From assembly GCA_040382055.1 (NCBI GenBank), contig JBEIGE010000006.1, positions 59,085 through 123,084 of the forward strand: DNA of 64,000 bases, given 5' to 3'. How positions within the stretch are numbered: the stretch's first letter is position 1; every line of letters begins with the position of its first letter. Source of the stretch: JBEIGE01 sp040382055 (GTDB lineage Bacteria > Pseudomonadota > Gammaproteobacteria > Burkholderiales > Burkholderiaceae_C). Both the position numbers and the translations under genes were made by a program. The notes under the pieces were generated by a model that did no database searches, was not told where the DNA came from, and saw only the letters and a list, made by a program, of their open reading frames with translations. This document shows, piece after piece, positions 24,820-34,052 of the stretch.

Positions 24820-25695
24820 ATGACACAACGCAAAGGCATCATCCTCGCAGGCGGTTCGGGCACCCGCCTGCACCCGGCTACCCTGGCCATCAGCAAGCAA
24901 CTGCTACCGGTGTATGACAAGCCCATGATTTATTACCCGCTCAGCACCCTGATGCTGGCCGGTATCCGGGATATCCTGATCATCAGCACCCCGCAAGACA
25001 CGCCGCGCTTCACGCAGCTCTTGGGTGACGGCAGCCAGTGGGGCCTGAACCTGCAATACGCCGTCCAACCCTCACCTGACGGCCTGGCGCAGGCCTTCAT
25101 CATCGGCGACCTCTTTATTGATAACAACCCCAGTGCCCTGGTGCTTGGCGACAACATTTTTCATGGGCACGATTTTCAAAAGCTACTGGGTCAAGCCGAC
25201 GAAAAAACGGCCGGCGCCACCGTATTTGCTTACCATGTGCAAGACCCTGAGCGTTACGGCGTGGTGGCTTTTGACAGCCATGGAAAAGCCAGCAGCATTG
25301 AAGAAAAGCCCCTCCAGCCACAAAGTAACTTTGCCGTTACCGGGCTTTATTTTTACGACGCGCAGGTAGTAGACATTGCCAAGGCCGTCAAGCCCAGTGC
25401 CCGGGGCGAGCTGGAGATCACCGCTGTGAACCAGGCTTACCTGGATAGGGGTCAACTTAGCGTTCAAATCATGCAGCGTGGCTACGCATGGCTGGATACC
25501 GGCACCCACGAGAGCCTGCTCGAAGCCAGCCAGTTCATTGCTACGCTGGAACACCGCCAAGGTTTGAAAATTGCCTGCCCCGAAGAAATTGCCTGGCGCA
25601 ACCACCACATCAGCAACGAACAGCTTGAAAAGCTGGCACAGCCGCTGGCCAAAAACGGTTACGGTCAATACTTGCTGCGTCTGCTCAAAGAATAA
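24820..25695 (+). CDS. rmlA: Glucose-1-phosphate thymidylyltransferase
   Basis: First step of dTDP-L-rhamnose synthesis (EC 2.7.7.24), making dTDP-glucose from glucose 1-phosphate and dTTP. The nucleotide-binding signature ILAGGSGTRLHPATLAISKQ is at residues 7-26, followed by YDKPMIYYPLSTLMLAG, VLGDNIFHGHD, VEEKP-type SIEEKPLQPQSNFAVTGLYF and RGELEITAVNQAYLD. The enzyme is usually subject to feedback inhibition by dTDP-rhamnose. The length of 291 aa is normal. Confidence 0.97.
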   Translation: MTQRKGIILAGGSGTRLHPATLAISKQLLPVYDKPMIYYPLSTLMLAGIRDILIISTPQDTPRFTQLLGDGSQWGLNLQYAVQPSPDGLAQAFIIGDLFIDNNPSALVLGDNIFHGHDFQKLLGQADEKTAGATVFAYHVQDPERYGVVAFDSHGKASSIEEKPLQPQSNFAVTGLYFYDAQVVDIAKAVKPSARGELEITAVNQAYLDRGQLSVQIMQRGYAWLDTGTHESLLEASQFIATLEHRQGLKIACPEEIAWRNHHISNEQLEKLAQPLAKNGYGQYLLRLLKE

Positions 25696-25706
25696 AAGGT
25701 AAGCCC

Positions 25707-26252
25707 ATGACCGTCATTCCCACGGCAATTGCAGAGGTTCTGATCATCGAACCCAAAGTGTTCGGTGATGCACGTGGTTTCTTTTTTGAAAGCTTCAATC
25801 AAAGAGCCTTTCAACAAGCAACCGGCCATAACCTTCAGTTTGTTCAAGACAACCACAGCCGGTCTGGGCTCGGTGTACTTCGCGGCCTGCACTATCAACT
25901 CCAACAGCCCCAGGGCAAGCTGGTTCGTGTGGTCCGGGGTTCGGTGTTTGATGTGGCAGTAGATGTGCGAAAGTCATCTGCCACGTTTGGCAGATGGGTA
26001 GGTTTAGAGCTTTCCGAAGACAACCAGCGTCAACTGTGGGTGCCTGCTGGCTTTGCACATGGCTTTGTGGTGACCAGTGATCAGGCAGACTTTGTATACA
26101 AAACCACCGAGTACTATGCTCCGGAACATGAGCGCTGCATTGCCTGGAACGACCCGGCCATTGGCATTCGGTGGCCTGAAGGCTTCACGCCTAAACTGTC
26201 CGCCAAAGACACGATGGGCGTGGCTTTGAAAAACGCAGAAGTATTTTCCTGA
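25707..26252 (+). CDS. rmlC: dTDP-4-dehydrorhamnose 3,5-epimerase
   Basis: Third step of dTDP-L-rhamnose synthesis (EC 5.1.3.13). A cupin-fold epimerase of 181 aa with the conserved DARGFFFESFNQRAFQ opening, the active-site GVLRGLHYQLQQPQGKLVRV (containing the catalytic His), VFDVAVDVRKSS and VPAGFAHGFVVTSDQADFVYKTT. It completes the four-gene rhamnose set and precedes manC by about 35 bp. Confidence 0.97.
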   Translation: MTVIPTAIAEVLIIEPKVFGDARGFFFESFNQRAFQQATGHNLQFVQDNHSRSGLGVLRGLHYQLQQPQGKLVRVVRGSVFDVAVDVRKSSATFGRWVGLELSEDNQRQLWVPAGFAHGFVVTSDQADFVYKTTEYYAPEHERCIAWNDPAIGIRWPEGFTPKLSAKDTMGVALKNAEVFS

Positions 26253-26287
26253 GCTTTTAAGCCTGAACTCTCTAAATCTACTTGTCT

Positions 26288-27748
26288 ATGACTTCAACCC
26301 AAATCGCCACCGACTTGCCGATCATCCATCCCGTTATTTTGTGTGGTGGCAGTGGCACTCGCCTGTGGCCCTTGTCGCGAAAAGCCTTTCCCAAGCAGTT
26401 CATTCCTCTGCTGGGCAGCAAATCGTTGTTGCAGCTGACGCTGGAGCGGGTAGCCCCATTGGTTCAAGGCCAGCCTGAAGCCATTACCTGTGTGTCTTCA
26501 GATGAGCATCGCTTTTTGCTCGCAGATGTGGCGACCAAAGCCGGTCTGAGCGTGCGCCAACTGCTGGAGCCGCAAGCCAAAAATACCGCGCCAGCCATGG
26601 CTCTGGCGGCTTTGCTGGCAAAGCCAGAAGCGCTGTTATTGTTCTGTCCGGCAGACCAACACATCCCCAACACGGACACCTTTGTCACGATGGTGCGCTC
26701 TGCTGCACCGGCTGCACAGGCCGGTCGTATTGTTACCTTTGGTGTTATTCCCAGCTTTCCCAGCACCGCTTATGGCTACATTCACAAGGGCAAGGCGGCA
26801 ACTCAGGGTGGTTTTGCGGTGGCCCGATTTGTTGAGAAGCCTGACGCCTCCAAGGCCACAGAATTTCTGGCTACCGGCAACTATTTGTGGAATGCCGGTA
26901 TTTTTCTTACCCGCGCTCAAACCTTGCTGGATGCTCTTCAGACCCACGCCCCGGATATCCTTGCGGTGTGCCGTCAGGCCATGCAGCTGCCCCAGCTTGA
27001 TGGTCTATTCACGCGTCCCGACGCCCAGCTTTTTGCGACTTGTCGCAGCCAGTCCATTGATTACGCAGTCATGGAGCCCTGCTCCGGTGATGCGGGAGGA
27101 ATTTCGGTATTTCCTTTCAGTGGCCAGTGGAGCGATGTAGGCAGCTGGAACGCGGTGGCTGACCTGGCCGAACCGGACGCCCTGGGCAACCGTTCCGGTG
27201 GCGAGGTCACTGACGCCCATTACCTGCGCGCCAGCAACACCTATATTCATGCTGCCGGCCAGCGTCCGGTGGTGGCTTTAGGCACGCACAACCTGCTTGT
27301 CATTGATACTCCAGATGCCCTGCTGGTGGCAGACACCGCGCATGCCGAGGCCGTTAAAGAAGTGGTGACATTGCTGGAGTCGCTCGATGCTTCCCAAGCA
27401 GTTCAACATCGCCGTGTAGCCCGTCCATGGGGGTGGTATGACAGTGTGGATGTGGGCAGCCGCCACCAGGTCAAGCGCATAGGCGTCAACCCGGGTGCGT
27501 CTTTGTCGCTGCAAATGCACCATCACCGTGCCGAGCACTGGATTGTGGTGAGCGGTACTGCAGAAGTGACCAACGGCGATAAGGTCATCCTGTTGGGTGA
27601 AAACCAGAGCACCTTTATCCCTCTCGGTCAAACCCACCGCCTTGCCAACCCCGGAAAAATGCCACTTGAAATCATTGAAGTGCAAAGCGGCGCTTACCTT
27701 GGTGAAGACGATATTGTTCGGTTTGAAGATAGTTACGGCAGAAACTAA
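26288..27748 (+). CDS. manC: Mannose-1-phosphate guanylyltransferase / mannose-6-phosphate isomerase
   Basis: Bifunctional type II enzyme that makes GDP-mannose from mannose 1-phosphate and, in many members, isomerises fructose 6-phosphate. The N-terminal nucleotidyltransferase has PVILCGGSGTRLWPLSRKAF (about 16-35) and FVEKPD. The C-terminal cupin domain has RVARPWGWYDSVD and the metal-site run MHHHRAEHWIVVSGTAEVT. The ATG at 26288 is preferred over the TTG two codons upstream; neither has an obvious ribosome-binding site. With rmlBDAC it points to a rhamnose- and mannose-containing lipopolysaccharide or exopolysaccharide, whose glycosyltransferases lie elsewhere. Confidence 0.95.
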   Translation: MTSTQIATDLPIIHPVILCGGSGTRLWPLSRKAFPKQFIPLLGSKSLLQLTLERVAPLVQGQPEAITCVSSDEHRFLLADVATKAGLSVRQLLEPQAKNTAPAMALAALLAKPEALLLFCPADQHIPNTDTFVTMVRSAAPAAQAGRIVTFGVIPSFPSTAYGYIHKGKAATQGGFAVARFVEKPDASKATEFLATGNYLWNAGIFLTRAQTLLDALQTHAPDILAVCRQAMQLPQLDGLFTRPDAQLFATCRSQSIDYAVMEPCSGDAGGISVFPFSGQWSDVGSWNAVADLAEPDALGNRSGGEVTDAHYLRASNTYIHAAGQRPVVALGTHNLLVIDTPDALLVADTAHAEAVKEVVTLLESLDASQAVQHRRVARPWGWYDSVDVGSRHQVKRIGVNPGASLSLQMHHHRAEHWIVVSGTAEVTNGDKVILLGENQSTFIPLGQTHRLANPGKMPLEIIEVQSGAYLGEDDIVRFEDSYGRN

Positions 27749-27928
27749 TTATCAAGACCTGAGAAACGAATTCGCTGAGCTTTGGTTTATCGTGGGGATT
27801 ACCTCATTAATCAGTATCCGATCCTGGAAATCATGTTTTAACCCACCAGTATTCAATTTCTGGGAGATACAATAAAACTGGAATTTCCATTTTGGATATT
27901 ATTTTGAGAAGTAGTAAAGGAAAAGATC

Positions 27929-28294
27929 ATGACCAATCTAATTGATATTCAAATCCAAATCGACAAACTGCAGAAACAAGCGCAAGACATTCGCTCCAAA
28001 GATTTTGCAAGTACAGTTCAGGATATTCTTGCCAAGATGCATGCGTTTGGTATTACGGTGAAAGATTTGCAAACTGCTAAAACAGGTAAATCAGGCAAGG
28101 CCGGCAAATCGAAGCTGGCTGCTGCGAAAACATCCAAACTACCTAAAACTGCCAAAAAGGCGTCTTCGCCGGTTGCAGCCAAATACCGCGGCCCGAATGG
28201 CGAAACCTGGTCTGGCCGGGGTTTGACACCGCGCTGGCTGTCCACGCTCATCGCTCAGGGGCAAAGCAAGGAATCTTTCGCCGTTAATAATTAA
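27929..28294 (+). CDS. H-NS-like nucleoid protein
   Basis: A 121-aa histone-like protein. The N-terminal half is a coiled-coil oligomerisation region (IDIQIQIDKLQKQAQDI), the middle is a flexible Lys/Ala-rich linker resembling histone H1 tails, and the C terminus carries the H-NS DNA-binding signature KYRGPNGETWSGRGLTPRWL in its betaproteobacterial form (BpH3/BphR type). AAAGGAAAAG precedes the ATG. H-NS proteins silence AT-rich foreign DNA; a copy directly beyond a surface-polysaccharide operon and within AT-rich flanks may control it, though that is inference. Confidence 0.93.
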   Translation: MTNLIDIQIQIDKLQKQAQDIRSKDFASTVQDILAKMHAFGITVKDLQTAKTGKSGKAGKSKLAAAKTSKLPKTAKKASSPVAAKYRGPNGETWSGRGLTPRWLSTLIAQGQSKESFAVNN

Positions 28295-28747
28295 TCGACT
28301 GATTGCTTGGTCGCTTGCGGTCGAGCAGTCTGTAGTTATCGGGTTTGAACTGCTGGGGAGCTTGTGGTCACCAGATTTATTTGTTTATTTATCTGGAGAG
28401 CTGTTGTATACCTGTGTAGGCTGAATGCTGGGTTTATTTACTTGTCTTCATCATGATTAGTCCGGCATTTATCAGCTTGAATCTGTGCCAAGATATATTC
28501 GGAAATACCGGTCAAACTGAGCTAATAACCACAGCTGGATTTTAGTTCGCCGGTTTTCATAACCCACTCAATAGATTCGACCTTAATCTATTAAAGCGGG
28601 TGACGTCCACTCACTGACTGGGTTCAAGTTGATGTCCGGTGTCCCAGTGAAACAACAGTTCCTTAGGGTAAATGAGCAGGCTTCTGACATTACGGCACAA
28701 TTTGCGTCATCAACGGATCAACAATTCATTTGTATACACACCCGCCC
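28295..28747. other. AT-rich intergenic region with two hairpins
   Basis: This 453-bp stretch between hns and argB has no credible gene. It holds CCAGAT (28371-28376) paired with ATCTGG (28391-28396) around a T-rich loop, about 77 bp after the hns stop, and a perfect 8-bp inverted repeat AATAGATT (28570-28577) / AATCTATT (28585-28592). The first may end the hns transcript; the second could be a regulatory site or part of a small RNA. No tRNA or known riboswitch was recognised. Confidence 0.5.
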
Positions 28748-29638
28748 ATGACTGAGCCTCTGAATATCTCCCCCCGTGACAAAGCCGAAATTCTGGCCCA
28801 AGCGTTGCCCTACATCCGTAAGTTTCATGGCAAGACGCTGGTTATCAAGTACGGTGGTAATGCCATGACCGATCCTGCCCTACAAGCAGATTTTGCAGAA
28901 GACGTGGTCTTGCTCAAGCTGGTGGGCATGAATCCAGTGGTGGTGCATGGCGGTGGACCGCAAATTGAGACGGCATTGAACCGGCTGGGCAAGAAAGGGG
29001 AGTTTGTACAGGGCATGCGGGTGACCGATGCCGAAACCATGGAAGTGGTGGAGTGGGTGCTTGCCGGTGAGGTGCAGCAGGATATCGTGGGCCTGATCAA
29101 TCAGGCCGGTGGCAAGGCCGTGGGTTTGACCGGTCGTGATGGAGGCATGATCCGCGCACAAAAACTCAAAATGGTGGACAACAAAGACCCTTCCAAAGAA
29201 TACGACGTGGGGCAGGTGGGCGATATCCTCAGCATCGATCCGGCCGTTGTCAAAGCCTTGCAGGACGACGCGTTTATTCCGGTCATCAGCCCAATAGGCT
29301 TTGGCGAAAACAACGAGAGCTACAACATCAATGCTGATGTAGTGGCCAGCAAATTGGCCACGGTGCTCAAGGCTGAAAAACTGGTGCTGCTGACTAATAC
29401 GCCTGGCGTGCTGGACAAAGCTGGCAACCTGCTGACCGACCTGACCGCCCGACGCATCGATGAACTGTTTGAAGACGGCACCATCAGCGGTGGCATGCTG
29501 CCCAAGATCAGTGGCGCGCTAGATGCCGCCAAAAGCGGCGTCAACGCCGTGCACATCATTGACGGCCGCGTACCGCATGCCATGCTGCTGGAAATCCTGA
29601 CTGACCAGGCATTTGGCACGATGATTCGATCGCATTGA
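28748..29638 (+). CDS. argB: Acetylglutamate kinase
   Basis: Second step of arginine synthesis, phosphorylating N-acetylglutamate (EC 2.7.2.8). The amino-acid-kinase fold is clear: LVIKYGGNAMTD, VVHGGGPQIE, GLTGRDGGMI and the late NINADVVASKLA, then SGGMLPKISGALDA. The ATG at 28748 lies six codons inside the open frame (TTG at 28730) and matches the usual N terminus (TEPLNISPRDKAEILAQALP). Many beta- and gammaproteobacterial homologues are inhibited by arginine. slmA follows after 130 bp. Confidence 0.96.
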   Translation: MTEPLNISPRDKAEILAQALPYIRKFHGKTLVIKYGGNAMTDPALQADFAEDVVLLKLVGMNPVVVHGGGPQIETALNRLGKKGEFVQGMRVTDAETMEVVEWVLAGEVQQDIVGLINQAGGKAVGLTGRDGGMIRAQKLKMVDNKDPSKEYDVGQVGDILSIDPAVVKALQDDAFIPVISPIGFGENNESYNINADVVASKLATVLKAEKLVLLTNTPGVLDKAGNLLTDLTARRIDELFEDGTISGGMLPKISGALDAAKSGVNAVHIIDGRVPHAMLLEILTDQAFGTMIRSH

Positions 29639-29768
29639 TCCTGCCCGACATTTGCCAGCGCACATGCAAGCCAGCTCAAACTTCAGCTAGCCGGTTGGGC
29701 CTTGTCATGACTCTGATAGCTGGTAACTGCGCTGTGCGAGAATCAAAAAAACCACCCTGCTAGGTACC

Positions 29769-30440
29769 ATGTCTGACACTGAAACCACCGCATTGCACTC
29801 CAGTGAAACCGTCGCAGAATCTACGCCGGTTCGGAAGCGACCTAAACCTGGCGAGCGGCGAGTTCAGATTCTGCAGGCCTTGGCCACCATGCTTGAGCAG
29901 CCCGGGGCCGAGCGCATCACTACTGCTGCACTGGCCGCCAAACTCGGTGTGAGCGAAGCTGCGCTGTACCGCCACTTTGCTAGCAAGGCCCAGATGTTTG
30001 AGGGCTTGATCGAGTTCATTGAGCAAACGGTGTTTTCCCTGGTCAATCAGATCGCAGAACGAGAAGCTGTTGCCCAAGTTGCGAGCCCAACAGAAGGCAA
30101 CGGTGCACGCCAGGCCGGCAAGATTGTCAGCATGCTGGTTCAGTTTGCCGAAAAAAACCCAGGTATGACTCGTGTGATGGTGGGCGACGCGCTGGTATTT
30201 GAGAACGAGCGTTTACAGCAACGGATGAACCAGTTTTTTGACAAGGTGGAGTCCACCCTCAAACAATGTTTGCGCCATGGTGCACCCGAGTCCGATACAC
30301 CCACCGTAGATGCGCAGGTTGCAGCCTCTGCGCTCACCGCGTTTGTAGCCGGCCGCTTGCAGCGCTTTGCTCGCTCCGGATTCAAGCGGATGCCGTCAGA
30401 GCATCTGGATGCTTGCCTGGCGCGTATGCTTTCAAATTAA
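29769..30440 (+). CDS. slmA: Nucleoid occlusion factor SlmA (TetR family)
   Basis: A 223-aa TetR-fold DNA-binding protein that blocks FtsZ ring assembly over the nucleoid. After a disordered 30-residue leader, the helix-turn-helix reads TTAALAAKLGVSEAALYRHF followed by ASKAQMFEGLIEFIE, identical in pattern to SlmA, and the C-terminal part has FVAGRLQRFARSGFKRMP. The pairing with argB is found in other Burkholderiales. A strong terminator follows the stop codon. Confidence 0.9.
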   Translation: MSDTETTALHSSETVAESTPVRKRPKPGERRVQILQALATMLEQPGAERITTAALAAKLGVSEAALYRHFASKAQMFEGLIEFIEQTVFSLVNQIAEREAVAQVASPTEGNGARQAGKIVSMLVQFAEKNPGMTRVMVGDALVFENERLQQRMNQFFDKVESTLKQCLRHGAPESDTPTVDAQVAASALTAFVAGRLQRFARSGFKRMPSEHLDACLARMLSN

Positions 30441-30461
30441 TAGCAAACTATTCATGTATTT

Positions 30462-30485
30462 AAAGGGCTTATAGCCCTTTTTCTT
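30462..30485 (+). terminator. Intrinsic terminator of slmA
   Basis: AAAGGGC (30462-30468) and GCCCTTT (30474-30480) form a 7-bp stem with a TTATA loop, continued by a T-rich tail (TTCTTT). It starts 22 bp after the slmA stop and separates it from the FAH-family gene. Confidence 0.8.
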
Positions 30486-30505
30486 TAAAAAACAGGAGAC
30501 TCTTC

Positions 30506-31360
30506 ATGAAGCTCGTTCGTTATGGCAATGCTGGTAAGGAAAAGCCCGGCCTGATTGATTCAGCCGGAAAGCTGCGCGACCTGAGTGCGGTGATCAAGGA
30601 TATCGTGCCAGATCAACTGGGTGATTCAGCGCTGGCCAGGCTGGCCAAACTCAAAACCGACAAGCTGCCCCTGGTGCGCGGCAAGCCGCGCATGGGTTGC
30701 CCCATTAATGGAGTAGGCAAGTTCATTGCCATTGGCCTCAATTACACCGACCACGCCAAAGAAGCCGGCATGCCGATTCCGACGGAGCCAGTGGTATTTA
30801 CCAAAGCCATCAGCTGTATTCAGGGGCCAAACGACGCGGTGATGCTGCCCAAAGGTTCGGTCAAAGGCGACTGGGAAATTGAGTTGGGTATCGTTATTGG
30901 TAAAAAAGCCAGTTATGTGAGCCAGAAAGAGGCCTTGAATTACATTGCCGGCTACTGCACCATCAACGATGTGAGCGAGTGAGAGTTTCAGCTCGAGCGC
31001 GGCTCCCAGTGGGACAAGGGCAAAGGCTGCGATACCTTTGGGCCGATTGGCCCCTGGCTGGTCACACGTGACGAAATCCCTAACCCGCACAAGCTGGGTA
31101 TGTGGCTGGATGTCAACGGCAAGCGCATGCAAACCGGCAACACCAAGACCATGATTTTCAGTGTGGCCAAACTTGTCAGTTACTTGAGTGAGTTCATGAC
31201 CTTGATGCCCGGCGATGTCATCACCACCGGCACACCTCCGGGCGTGGGTCTGGGCATGAAGCCTCCCCAGTTCCTTAAAAAAGGCGATGTCATGACCTGC
31301 GGCGTTGAGGGGCTGGGCGAGCAGCGCCAAGAGGTGGTGGCCTACAAAAAAGCAGCTTGA
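30506..31360 (+). pseudogene. Fumarylacetoacetate hydrolase-family gene interrupted by an in-frame TGA
   Basis: The frame from ATG 30506 (CAGGAGA upstream) gives FAH-family sequence (NGVGKFIAIGLNYTDHAKEA, TEPVVFTKAISCIQGPND, GDWEIELGIVIG, YCTINDVSE), stops at a TGA at 30980-30982, then continues in the same frame to 31360 with EFQLERGSQWDKGKGCDTFG, TRDEIPNPHKLGMWLDVNG and TTGTPPGVGLGMKPP. Homologues read SERxFQ here, so the TGA stands at an expected Arg and fits a CGA-to-TGA change. No base is gained or lost and both halves look conserved, so the lesion is recent, a sequencing error, or read through. Intact, it would be a 284-residue C-C hydrolase/decarboxylase/isomerase-type enzyme. Confidence 0.85.
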
Positions 31361-31483
31361 TCCACTGAACTGCTAACTTTTCAAGCGGGAAAATTGCGAG
31401 AGGGGCTAGTCATCCGGATATTTATGCTGCAAAATAGCACGACCGTTCTTTTTTAGGTTCCGCTACTTTTTTAATGTCCGTCG

Positions 31484-32224
31484 ATGTCTGCTGTCCAACA
31501 CCGTAAAACCACCATGCCCTTGGCCGGGGTTACTCACGTGCCTGATACAGAACGTTTGAGCAGGCGTTTAGTTCGCCAGTTGCCCGTTCGGGAAGGTCGA
31601 GCAAATCTCAAAGGCCAGCAAACCAGGCTCGCCATTCTTGAGGCGGCGTTGGCGCTTGCTGCCGAAATTGGCCTGGAGGGCTTGAGCATCGGGGTGTTGG
31701 CGGATGCGGCGCACATGAGCAAATCGGGCGTGTTTGCCCATTTCGGTTCCCGCGAAGAGTTGCAGATTGCTGTTGTCAAAGAATACTTCTGCCGCTTTGA
31801 ACAGGAGGTTTTTTACCCCGCCTTGGGTGAGCCGCGAGGCTTGCCACGTGTCAAGGCGCTGTTTTCCAACTGGATGAAGCGCGTGGCGGTAGAGCTTCAA
31901 TCGGGCTGTATTTTTATCAGCGGCGCGGTCGGGTTTGATGACCGACCAGGCCCGGTTCGGGATGCTTTGGCCAGTTCGGTCAACACCTGGCTTAAAGCCG
32001 TCCACCGAGCCGTGCAGCAGGCTAAAGAAGAGGGGCATCTGTCCCTGGACGCCGACGAGGGACAGATTGCCTTCGAAATTCACAGTTTGATTTTGGGGCT
32101 GCATTACGAAGCCCGCTTTCTGAAAATGCCCGGAGCGATGCGCCGGGCTCATACCGGTTTTGACAATATCTTGACCCGTTACGGAGGGTCAAATCCTTCA
32201 CTGCGCAACAACTTGTTCTTATAG
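31484..32224 (+). CDS. TetR-family regulator of the beta-oxidation cluster
   Basis: A 246-aa TetR-type regulator. After about 45 residues of polar leader, the helix-turn-helix region runs RLAILEAALALAAEIGLEGL and ADAAHMSKSGVFAHFGSREE, with a TetR C-terminal sensor domain behind (CIFISGAVGFDDRPGPVRDA). The stop lies 9 bp before the acyl-CoA dehydrogenase start, so it heads the operon and probably controls it in response to an acyl-CoA. A second Met (codon 11) is an alternative start. Confidence 0.88.
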   Translation: MSAVQHRKTTMPLAGVTHVPDTERLSRRLVRQLPVREGRANLKGQQTRLAILEAALALAAEIGLEGLSIGVLADAAHMSKSGVFAHFGSREELQIAVVKEYFCRFEQEVFYPALGEPRGLPRVKALFSNWMKRVAVELQSGCIFISGAVGFDDRPGPVRDALASSVNTWLKAVHRAVQQAKEEGHLSLDADEGQIAFEIHSLILGLHYEARFLKMPGAMRRAHTGFDNILTRYGGSNPSLRNNLFL

Positions 32225-32233
32225 GAGACCTCT

Positions 32234-34042
32234 ATGCCCATCTACACCCCCCCGCTGCGCGACATGCAGTTTGTCATGCACGAAGTACTCCATGTCACGC
32301 AGACCCTCAAAGAGCTGCCTATACATGCCGAAATGGATGCAGACACCATCAACGCTGTTTTGGAAGAGGGCGGCAAGTTCGCCTCCGAGGTGATTTTCCC
32401 ATTGAATATCAGTGGCGATACTGAGGGCTGTACCTTGGATAAATCCACGCATGAAGTCACCCCACCCAAGGGCTTTAAGGCCGCTTACCAACAGTATGTG
32501 CAAGGTGGATGGGCGGCATTGAGTTGCGATACCGAGTACGGTGGTCAGGGCCTGCCCTTTGTAGTAAATCAGTGCTTCTATGAAATGATGAACTCGGCCA
32601 ACCAGGCTTGGACCATGTACCCCGGTTTGTCGCATGGCGCATATGAGTGTCTTCATGCCCACGGCACCGAGGCACAGAAAAAGCTTTACTTACCCAAGCT
32701 GGTTAGCGGCGAGTGGACCGGCACCATGTGCCTGACCGAGCCACATTGCGGTACTGACCTTGGCCTGCTGCGTACCAAGGCTGAGCCCACCTCTAACCAT
32801 GCCGTTGACGGTACTTACAGGATCAATGGCGCCAAGATATTTATCAGCGCGGGCGAGCACGACCTGGCCGAGAACATCGTGCACCTGGTGCTGGCGCGTC
32901 TGCCCGATGCGCCTCAGGGCTCAAAGGGTATCAGCCTGTTTGTGGTCCCCAAGTTCAATGCAACGCCAGATGGATCAATCGGAAGTCGCAACGGTATTTA
33001 CTGCGGTGGACTGGAGCACAAAATGGGGATCCATGGCAATTCCACCTGCCAGATGGTTCTGGAAGACGCGGTAGGCACGATGGTGGGCCAACCCAACAAG
33101 GGTTTGCAAGCCATGTTTGTCATGATGAACGCCGCTCGTCTGGGTGTTGGTAACCAGTCGCTGGGCCTAACCGAAGTGGCATATCAAAATGCACTGGCCT
33201 ATGCCAAAGACCGTATTCAAATGCGCAGCTTGTCAGGCACCAAGGCCAAAGACAAACCAGCGGACCCGATCATCGTACACCCCGATGTGCGGAAAATGCT
33301 GCTGACAGCCAAAGCCTATGCCGAGGGCGGGCGGGCGCTGGCCTGTTTTTGCGCCTTGCTGCTGGACAAGGAGTTGCATCACCCGGATGAGAAGGTGCGC
33401 AAGGACAGCGCAGAAATGCTGGCTATGCTCACGCCGATCGTCAAAGCGTTTTTAACCGACAACGGCTATCAGGCCACGACCCAATGCCAGCAGGTCTTTG
33501 GCGGGCACGGGTACATCAAGGAATGGGGCATGGAGCAGCATGTGCGCGATGCCCGCATCAACATGATTTATGAAGGCACCAATACCATCCAGTCGCTGGA
33601 TCTGCTGGGCCGCAAAATTCTGGGTAACAACGGAGCCACCCTCAAGAAGTTCGGCAAGATGGTGGCAGCTCTGGTGGAAGAGGAAGGTGTCAACGAGCAG
33701 ATGGCAGAGTTCATCAACCCGCTGGCCTACCTGGGTGACCAGATGACCAAGTTCACCACCGAAATTGGATTTAAAGGTTTTCAGAACCCTGACGAGGTGG
33801 GCGCTGCAGCGGTTGATTACCTGCGGGTGGCCGGCCACCTGGTGTTTGGCTACTTCTTCGCACGCATGGCCTCGGTGGCTCTGAAGGAAATAGCCGCAGG
33901 CAATGCAGACCCCTTTTATGGCGCCAAGCTGCAAACATCACGTTTTTACTTTGCCAAACTCATGCCCGAAACCGCTACGCTGATGCGAACCGCGCGTGCA
34001 GGCTCCAAGGTTCTGATGGACACCGACCTTGCCTTGGCCTGA
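32234..34042 (+). CDS. Acyl-CoA dehydrogenase (long form with C-terminal extension)
   Basis: Flavoenzyme for the first oxidation of acyl-CoA. At 602 aa it belongs to the longer class with an extra C-terminal domain rather than the 380-residue short class. Recognisable parts are MCLTEPHCGTDLGLLRTKAE (substrate/FAD site), INGAKIFISAGEHDL, FGGHGYIKEWGMEQHVRDAR with the catalytic-loop glutamate region YEGTNTIQSLDLLGRK. GGAGA precedes the ATG. It is the first enzyme gene of a cluster with FadB-like, thiolase, thioesterase and hydratase genes. Confidence 0.94.
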   Translation: MPIYTPPLRDMQFVMHEVLHVTQTLKELPIHAEMDADTINAVLEEGGKFASEVIFPLNISGDTEGCTLDKSTHEVTPPKGFKAAYQQYVQGGWAALSCDTEYGGQGLPFVVNQCFYEMMNSANQAWTMYPGLSHGAYECLHAHGTEAQKKLYLPKLVSGEWTGTMCLTEPHCGTDLGLLRTKAEPTSNHAVDGTYRINGAKIFISAGEHDLAENIVHLVLARLPDAPQGSKGISLFVVPKFNATPDGSIGSRNGIYCGGLEHKMGIHGNSTCQMVLEDAVGTMVGQPNKGLQAMFVMMNAARLGVGNQSLGLTEVAYQNALAYAKDRIQMRSLSGTKAKDKPADPIIVHPDVRKMLLTAKAYAEGGRALACFCALLLDKELHHPDEKVRKDSAEMLAMLTPIVKAFLTDNGYQATTQCQQVFGGHGYIKEWGMEQHVRDARINMIYEGTNTIQSLDLLGRKILGNNGATLKKFGKMVAALVEEEGVNEQMAEFINPLAYLGDQMTKFTTEIGFKGFQNPDEVGAAAVDYLRVAGHLVFGYFFARMASVALKEIAAGNADPFYGAKLQTSRFYFAKLMPETATLMRTARAGSKVLMDTDLALA

Positions 34043-34052
34043 AGGAACAGCC

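Noticed and set aside
30980..30982. TGA in the FAH-family gene as a selenocysteine codon
   Set aside because: Homologues have Arg at this place, not Cys, and no SECIS-like hairpin was seen just downstream. A CGA-to-TGA change is simpler.
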